Assembly (NCBI GenBank): GCA_043381765.1
Contig: JBHJMP010001210.1
Coordinates: 1 to 20,975, forward strand
Source of the DNA: Collodictyon triciliatum
Taxonomy: Eukaryota > CRuMs
Length of the DNA stretch: 20,975 bases
Direction of reading: 5' to 3'
The notes below the pieces were generated by a model. That model was given only the letters and a program-made list of their open reading frames with translations. It did not search any database and was not told the DNA's origin. The translations under genes were made by a program, and so were the position numbers. Positions 16,601 through 20,975 of the stretch are shown here, in pieces (position 1 is the first letter of the stretch; each line of letters begins with the position of its first letter).

Positions 16601-17743
16601 TGAAAGTTAACATAAATACCAAAATGGATTTTTTTTCTTCAAAATTAATTTTATGTGCTCCTCAGCCTGAGTTTGAGCCATTTGAAACTCTTCCTTCAGA
16701 GACTCGGCGTGAGAGAATCACGTCCAAAATCGAAGAGATTCGTGCATCGATCAAAGTTGAGCAGAGGTAATTTATACTTTTCTCATTCAAAAAAAAAAAA
16801 AGCATCACTGGCTATTCGACTACCACACAAAACTAATGTATAGCAAGCTTAAAAATATGGTTCTATTATATCTTGTGCAAATCCATAGAGCGACCAAAGG
16901 AATTGAAAATATGATGCAATTATACTCGTCTCATCCTGAAATGAAGCAAAAAGTGGAGCAACAGGTATGTAGATTAATAATAATTTTTCCTCTTTTTTTA
17001 TATATATATATATTTGGTTGCTGCTCGCTGTTTCGTAATACTTTATTTTTTTTTTTTTAGATAATTTCAATTTTTAACACACTCAATAGTTGGAAGTTTC
17101 CCAAGCCAAAATTGCAACGCTAAAGGATTATCAAAATCGATATAATGTGCCCTTTCAATATCTATATCCACCACCATGATTTTGCAACATTCGATTTATT
17201 TTTATCCTCTTCCTCTTGTACTCTCCATTTTCTTTTCTTCCCAGACTAATTGCCGTGGTGATTGGTCATACGCGCACAATTTTTCTGGCGTATTGAACAC
17301 CCATACTTGCAGAGTATCCTGAGTACACTCGGAGAAACACCGGAGCCAGGGTCAGACGAAGAAGCCCACAACGGAGGTTTGCCTAGTAATACGGATGACG
17401 AGCAAGCAGAACAAGCATGCACACTCATCGCTGTGGACCCCTTCGAAGTAGTGTAAGTCAAACACTCGAAGAAATAGCCGACCTCTTCCTCTTCTATTTC
17501 AATTGTAAACCGCCGCGGAACCTGCAGCTTCCTTGTCGAACGAACAATTATATGTCCACCAACGCTCTACACAAAATTACATGCAGCGCTCTATACGACT
17601 ACGAAGCAGGAGAAGAAGACGAAATCAGCTTCAATGCCGGAGACACAATAGTCATCCACGCCCAGGGGGATAGTGGGTGGTGGGAAGGCGAGATTCGCGG
17701 CCAGCTCGGACTGTTACCGAGCAATTATGTCGAGATGAAGTAA
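13671..17743 (+). CDS. F-BAR / HR1-like / SH3 protein of TOCA (CIP4/FBP17/Toca-1) type
   Basis: Membrane-bending adaptor expected to link curved plasma membrane to actin assembly. Exons: 13671-13697, 14049-14232, 14428-14492, 14652-14717, 14958-15020, 15191-15277, 15455-15583, 15703-15777, 15948-16013, 16258-16329, 16666-16766, 16889-16964, 17090-17146, 17313-17452, 17587-17743. Phases all agree; 454 codons plus TAA. F-BAR residues 1-254 begin MGTFGVELWDRFNVVQKHG and continue FFQKRAALEKDYGKQL, FNPLSTYIKEKEKLKKQYG and YQPKIQTAQEKV. Residues 279-356 resemble the HR1/REM coiled coil of TOCA proteins (LPSETRRERITSKIEEIR, NMMQLYSSHPEMKQKVE), which binds Cdc42-type GTPases in that family. An acidic linker precedes the C-terminal SH3 (VVALYDYEAGEEDEISF, GWWEGEIRGQLGLLPSNYV), which in relatives binds WASP and dynamin. 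The 336-nt intron 16330-16665 shows nothing else. Confidence 0.92.
13868..13934. repeat. (CT)n tract in first F-BAR intron
   Basis: CT dinucleotides followed by TTTCATCTCTCTC variants, inside intron 13698-14048. Pyrimidine on the sense strand. Confidence 0.9.
16094..16213. repeat. (CTATCT)n microsatellite in F-BAR intron
   Basis: About 18 copies of a 6-bp unit, one variant (ATCGCT), in intron 16014-16257. Pyrimidine-rich on the sense strand and upstream of the 3' splice site. Confidence 0.95.
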
Positions 17744-18218
17744 ACCTTCTTGTGCGTGTGGGTGGTGTCTGTGGTGTTTGCCATCAAGTCTGCATACTCG
17801 GATGCAACCATAATGCACGATACTGAAAACTCAGATGAAAAAGAAAAAAATGAAGATGTCCTTGGCGGCGGAGGATGGACCGATTATGGTGGGAGCTGTG
17901 ATAAGGCAATCAGTCTTAATTCATCCTCTGCAACTTTATTTTCCCCTCTTCTACTCCCTTTCTTTTATGTCCCGTCGCTTTGTCAACTTCTGGGTCTCCC
18001 TGAAAAATCACCTTATAAAAAAAATTCCAAGAAAAAAGAAAAAAAAAGCAGGTATCCTTGAATCAATATATAATCAATGTTTCGCGAAATGAAAATATGC
18101 ACACACATATACATTTGCACAATTCCCTCTCCCTCTTTCTTTTTTACTTTTCAACGGTCAACCTGAGGAGGGATTCGTTTGTTGGAGGTCTGTTTTCCTA
18201 GACAAACGACAGCAAGCT
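17744..18218. other. Convergent 3' spacer between F-BAR and RFC3 genes
   Basis: 475 bp between two facing stop codons; it must hold both 3' ends. ORFs here (17750-18092) are low-complexity and unsupported. No AATAAA was found in the expected orientation for either gene. Confidence 0.6.
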
Positions 18219-19063
18219 TTAATCAAAGTCGTCCAATGCTCCAAGCGAGCTCAGCGACGCCCAGAAGCGTTTGTAGAGCTGCATGAACTTTGCGACAAAA
18301 GCCTCAAGATGGAATATTGCTTTGCTTCCCAGCTGAATGCGGTGCTCCTGTACATACCACAACGCCACAGAATAGAGGAGATATTGATTAGCACATACCA
18401 TCCTGGAATATACGCCAAAAGGTGGAGAAACAAAAAAGAAAAAAGATCAAGAGAGAAGATGATAAAAATACAAGAACAGAAGAGCAGAAAAAGCGATGAC
18501 TTACATAGAAAGCGGCCCATGCTACGACTTCGTGCTTCAAAGATTCATCACATTTTGGGAGAAGCTCATTTAAAAGAGTCTGATATGAAAGAAGGCAAGG
18601 CAAAGTATCGAAATGAGCCGTGTCTGAAACTTGTATCTCCCTTATTGACCCTGACTACAGTTCCGATATTATCATGCAAACCTTGAGAATAATATCAGGT
18701 GGGATGCAGTGGCTAAGAAGTTCGTATAGATCTTGACGCACTAGAAGCAGTCTATAATTGCCATGAGGTGAACAATAAGCAAATAGAAAAATAAGTACTT
18801 AAAACATTATCGAATTAATAAATACCACGGTTAAAGTTCAATAGCTAATGTGTGTAAAATATGTGAGCTACTTGAGCAAATACCTTTTGGGGCTTTGCTC
18901 GGAAAGTATTTTTTTGGACATGTCTTGGATGAACCTTTCCCAATCCGGCTTTATGATGGCCTGGCTATCAGAGAATGGATACCTACAATAAAATCAAGTA
19001 TACATAATCCAGGAACACATTCTTAAATTAAATAATAAGTTTAAAGTTGTTCCAATATGAGGA

Positions 19064-19111
<48 letters not shown>

Positions 19112-20891
19112 AAAAAAGAAAAAAAGAAAGAAAGAAAAAAGAAAAAAGAAAAAAAAAAAAGAAAAAAGAAAAAAGAAAAAAGAAAAAAAAAAAAAGAAAA
19201 AAGAAAAAAAAAAAAAGAAAAAAAAAAAAGAAAGAAAGAAATAAAAAAAAGAATAAAAAAAAAAGAAAAAAAAAAACAAGAAAAAAAAAAACAAGAATAA
19301 AAAAAAACAAGAATAAAAAAAAACAAGAATAAAAACTGATTAGATTTAAAAGTTAAGTTGAAAAGTTCAGAACTGGTTGACGCGGCTTGCTTCGAGAATG
19401 AGAAGGGCACGCCTAAGGTTTCCGTTGCACTCTGAAACTATTCTATTGGCAAACCCTTGTGGTATAGATATTCCTTCCCGCCCGGCTACGTGGCTCAGAA
19501 CTTCCAATATCTTTAAATAATCCGAAATAAATAGTGATGCCGAATCAATGGGGGGGGGGGGGGGGTTGATGGTTGCGAGGAATTACAGACCTTTTCAGTT
19601 TCACATATTACTCGGGTATGTAAGAAAGAACAGTGCGGTAAAAAGATAGGAAATACTTTCATATCATTCAAAGCATTACATACATCATCTGGAGTCGGGG
19701 CAGCAACTCGGATTGGCAAACACCGAGACCGAAGTGGTTCCAGCACTTTGCTGACAGAGTTGCATATCAGAATTAATCGACAAGATGATGAGTATTTTTC
19801 CATCGTCCGACGAAGTGCCTGTTGAGCATCCTTCGTCATTCTGTCAACCTCCGTCAAAACCACAACTAAGATGTTCGAGAAATCCGAGTGGGTTAGATGT
19901 GGAGTACAGATTGAAATTCTATCCTTATTCAAAAGTCTTCTTTCAATATCTTTTCTAGAATTTAGCAGAACGATGGAAATCATAATATAAAACGTATAAT
20001 TTAGCCTAAAACATCCTTGATATTGGGTCTTCTATGCAAATCACGTATTGGAACCTTTGAATTTATGGCCACTTTGCTCCACACTATTAGTTTGGGCTAT
20101 TTCCTTGATGAGTTCCTAGGGATTTACCTTAATTAACTATAGGCATATTTTTTTTTGGTTTTGTTTCATAAAATTCAAACATAATATTGTTGGTTTTCAA
20201 GGGAAAATGGGAATGGGGTATCATATAAAGAATATAAATTATATGCACTGGATAGATTATATATAAACAATTGGCTGATTAAAAGAATCATCACAGCCCA
20301 TACCTGAATTACTACCCTGTCATAAAATCCAGCATCACTGGGATTCAGTTCGATATGGTGATTGCTAACCAAAAGCGATATTTCTACAGTACGATTTGAT
20401 GGAGTCTGCATGACCGTTAGTATAGTCATAGTGAACAATACCAAACAAATAATATACATGTCCTTCATTTTTAACATATTTATCAAACAAACTCCAACGG
20501 AGAGACTTATGAAATAGACGGCGGAATCCCAATAATAATTCATGAGACATAGTTCATGTTTTTTTGAAGTAATAAAATACCTTGAATGTTTTTTGGTCGG
20601 CCCGTATCTGATAAAGAGGCCATGAGATAAAAATCGTTATTCATGGCACCAACGATTGGTAAATTGTACATAAGTTAGCCAATTATGTTGGATTCAGAAA
20701 GTCAGATGGGACATTCTCTTTGAATAAAAAAAAATGCTTTCAAGGATGTAAAATGGAGGAAAATAGCAGAGAGCACAAGCCTTATCGACACCCCCTCCAA
20801 AAAGCTCGCGAAGAAGCGCCATGATGCGAGTCCGCTTCCCAGCGCCGGAGGGCCCATGGAAGATCAAATGAGGGAAATCCTCCGAAGATGA
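18219..20891 (-). CDS. RFC3: Replication factor C subunit 3 (clamp loader), N-terminus beyond window
   Basis: AAA+ subunit of the RFC complex that loads PCNA at primer-template junctions in the nucleus. Exons (minus): 20891-20781, 20607-20581, 20405-20304, 20115-20055, 19865-19657, 19510-19374, 18982-18884, 18751-18682, 18579-18505, 18347-18219. All frames agree; 339 residues plus TAA. The first exon starts at a good acceptor just before [21 protein letters not shown], so an upstream exon with the usual initial residues (roughly 25-30) lies past the window edge. Motifs: Walker [22 protein letters not shown], degenerate Walker [11 protein letters not shown] with [14 protein letters not shown] (RFC3-specific), sensor [12 protein letters not shown] motif [24 protein letters not shown], and the collar helices HCIPPDIIL and [22 protein letters not shown]. 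The intron after exon 20891-20781 appears to be GC-AG. The last 14 residues extend past the usual family end. Confidence 0.95.
19055..19336. repeat. (GAAA)/(GAAAAA)n microsatellite in RFC3 intron
   Basis: About 280 bp of GAAA grading into GAAAAA and AATAAAA units in the 391-nt intron 18983-19373. TTTC-rich on the RFC3 sense strand. Confidence 0.96.
19550..19565. repeat. Poly-G run of 16 in RFC3 intron
   Basis: Homopolymer G on the plus strand, so poly-C in the RFC3 transcript, within intron 19656-19511. Homopolymer length in draft sequence is error-prone. Confidence 0.9.
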
Positions 20892-20909
20892 CTGCATACA
20901 TTTTTATGT

Positions 20910-20917
20910 TTGCTTTT

Positions 20918-20965
<48 letters not shown>
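20910..20965. repeat. Poly-T tract at window end
   Basis: About 55 bp of T with two short interruptions (CTTC), immediately upstream of the first visible RFC3 exon. It presumably lies in the intron preceding that exon. Confidence 0.9.
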
Positions 20966-20967
<2 letters not shown>

Positions 20968-20975
20968 TGTTTTTT

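Overview
The window looks like a draft scaffold from an intron-rich, AT-rich unicellular eukaryote. Spliceosomal introns (mostly GT-AG, about 50-390 nt, roughly 55 in all) interrupt five genes. Long microsatellites fill introns and spacers, there is one ambiguous base (N at 13354), and all three standard stop codons are used. The lineage cannot be fixed from the sequence. The mix of microsatellite-loaded introns with conserved signalling genes would fit a protist such as a rhizarian/foraminiferan, but that is a low-confidence inference.

Layout. From 1 to about 12490 every recognised gene is on the minus strand. These are a PKA-type protein kinase catalytic subunit (256-2189, C-terminal end beyond the window), an intronless GC-rich Pho80/P-type cyclin (2467-3324), a possible small unrecognised exon or gene (about 3608-3868), V-ATPase subunit H (4185-7353, about 12 exons) and a six-transmembrane cation channel with a cyclic-nucleotide-binding domain (8021-12488, 17 exons). 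A 1.2-kb divergent spacer with a (TTTTC)-type tract and a 200-bp (AAAC)n array follows. Then comes a plus-strand F-BAR/HR1/SH3 protein of the TOCA/CIP4/FBP17 type (13671-17743, 15 exons). Facing it is replication factor C subunit 3 on the minus strand (18219-20891, 10 exons in the window, first exon beyond the window).

I rebuilt the exon chains by hand from reading-frame phase, splice dinucleotides and recalled family homology. For the channel (698 aa), the F-BAR protein (454 aa) and RFC3 (339 aa present) every junction keeps frame and the total is a whole number of codons. Subunit H closes in frame only if one unusual 24-nt intron is accepted.

The genes are conserved eukaryotic functions (cAMP signalling, CDK regulation, vacuolar acidification, ion conduction, membrane curvature and actin, DNA clamp loading) and do not form an operon-like pathway. 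PKA and the cyclic-nucleotide-binding channel could both respond to cyclic nucleotides, but nothing shows they act together. I see no mobile element, RNA gene, CRISPR array or clearly new multi-gene system. The most interesting points are the channel's non-GYG selectivity filter, the sense-strand pyrimidine bias of the intronic microsatellites, relaxed 5' splice sites, and an intronless GC-rich cyclin with low-complexity insertions inside its cyclin fold.
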